A stretch of DNA of 64,000 bases from Lepisosteus oculatus (taxonomy: Eukaryota > Chordata > Actinopteri > Semionotiformes > Lepisosteidae), in the NCBI RefSeq assembly GCF_040954835.1, contig NC_090698.1, positions 6,322,501 through 6,386,500 on the forward strand, in the 5' to 3' direction. Shown here one piece after another: positions 63,361-64,000 of this stretch (its first letter is position 1; each line of letters starts with the position of its first letter). The position numbers were made by a program, and so were the translations under genes. A model generated the notes under the pieces. That model saw nothing but the letters and a program-made list of their open reading frames with translations, did no database searches and was not told where the DNA came from.

Positions 63361-64000
63361 GTGAGAGTGTTTGCCTTGAAATTGCCAGGTCTTTAATCCA
63401 GCGCCGGCAGTTTTTGGTTTTCCTCTTTGGAAACGCCAGCTCTGTCCGTGTCTTTATGCCTCGGCTCCGGCAGTAATCACCGTGCAGGCGGACTGCACGG
63501 ATCCCGTGGGAGGGTTGGCGCCGGTCCGGTCCTTCGGACCGGCCCAGGGGCTAACAGTGCAATAGCAGTGTGTGTGGTGACGCGGGTGGTTACAGCCATT
63601 CGTTCCATGAGCTGCCTGCTCATGCAAAGGCATTCATTGTCACTGGATACTGACAGAAACAGGTCTTGACAGCACTTCTTTTCTGTCTGAGCTCTCCTTT
63701 TGTCCCTTTGTCTGTCTGACTCTGTCTTTGCTCTGTTTCTGTCTCCCTGTCCTCGCCTCTGATTACCTGTGTCTCTCTTTATCCCTGCCAGGCCTGTCTG
63801 TGGCAGCATGTTTGGTTGTTCTGCTGTCTGACTGTATGTGTTCTTCTGCCAGCTCTTGTCTCCTCTCGAAACTCCACCTGTGTATCAGACTGGTTCTGTG
63901 TCTCTGTGTTAATTAAATGCTCTGCCTCCCTTCCTCTCCCTGTCTCCTCTTCTCCCGTCCTCCTCTACTTCCGTCTCTCACCCTTCTTTCTGTGTCCTCC
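63361..64000 (+). other. Start of PSMD8 intron 3
   Basis: Pyrimidine-rich, non-coding sequence to the window edge. No further PSMD8 exon is recognisable before 64,000. Confidence 0.6.

Overview
The window is vertebrate nuclear DNA, most likely from a ray-finned fish. It has four spliced genes with GT-AG introns, all on the + strand, long introns, fish-type dispersed retroposon fragments and a very heavy load of minisatellites. The repeat types and gene content would fit a non-teleost such as gar or bowfin, but the species call is a guess. Protein identities come from residue patterns I recognise; no database search was run.

Layout: (1) 1-7,824, upstream region with a CpG-rich patch (about 840-1,960) that may be the BICRA promoter, plus LINE and retroposon fragments. 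(2) 7,830-24,665, BICRA (GLTSCR1), 14 coding exons, 1,947 residues, with a probable 3' UTR to about 28.1 kb. (3) 31,129-42,362, EHD2, 7 coding exons, 547 residues, with a probable two-part 5' UTR and a 3' UTR of uncertain end. (4) 42.4-50.1 kb, intergenic, holding LINE remnants and a 1.6-kb array of a 45-bp minisatellite. (5) 50,310-54,487, SELENOW (selenoprotein W), 5 coding exons, 86 residues. Its selenocysteine TGA lies in a 25-bp microexon, and a non-coding terminal exon probably starts at 56,957. (6) 57.6-60.4 kb, an inverted-repeat structure and retroposons. (7) From 60,501, the first three exons of PSMD8, which runs off the window.

The gene products belong to separate housekeeping systems: chromatin remodelling (BICRA), membrane and caveola remodelling (EHD2), redox (SELENOW) and the proteasome lid (PSMD8). 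They look like a syntenic block, not a functional cluster. The BICRA-EHD2-SELENOW order is shared with human 19q13.3; PSMD8 lies elsewhere on human 19q.

The most unusual content is in the repeats. Several arrays sit directly against splice sites. In EHD2 intron 3, each unit of a roughly 1.1-kb array is a complete look-alike of a 3' splice site (branch-point-like, polypyrimidine tract, CAG), and the last unit leads into the real acceptor. A second EHD2 intron 3 array of about 1.55 kb is nearly G-free on the + strand and carries a G-quadruplex motif per unit on the other strand. A 45-bp minisatellite family recurs at four loci. The SELENOW 3' UTR intron holds a 60-bp array with a 334-bp higher-order period. 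No CRISPR, operon or prokaryotic feature is present.
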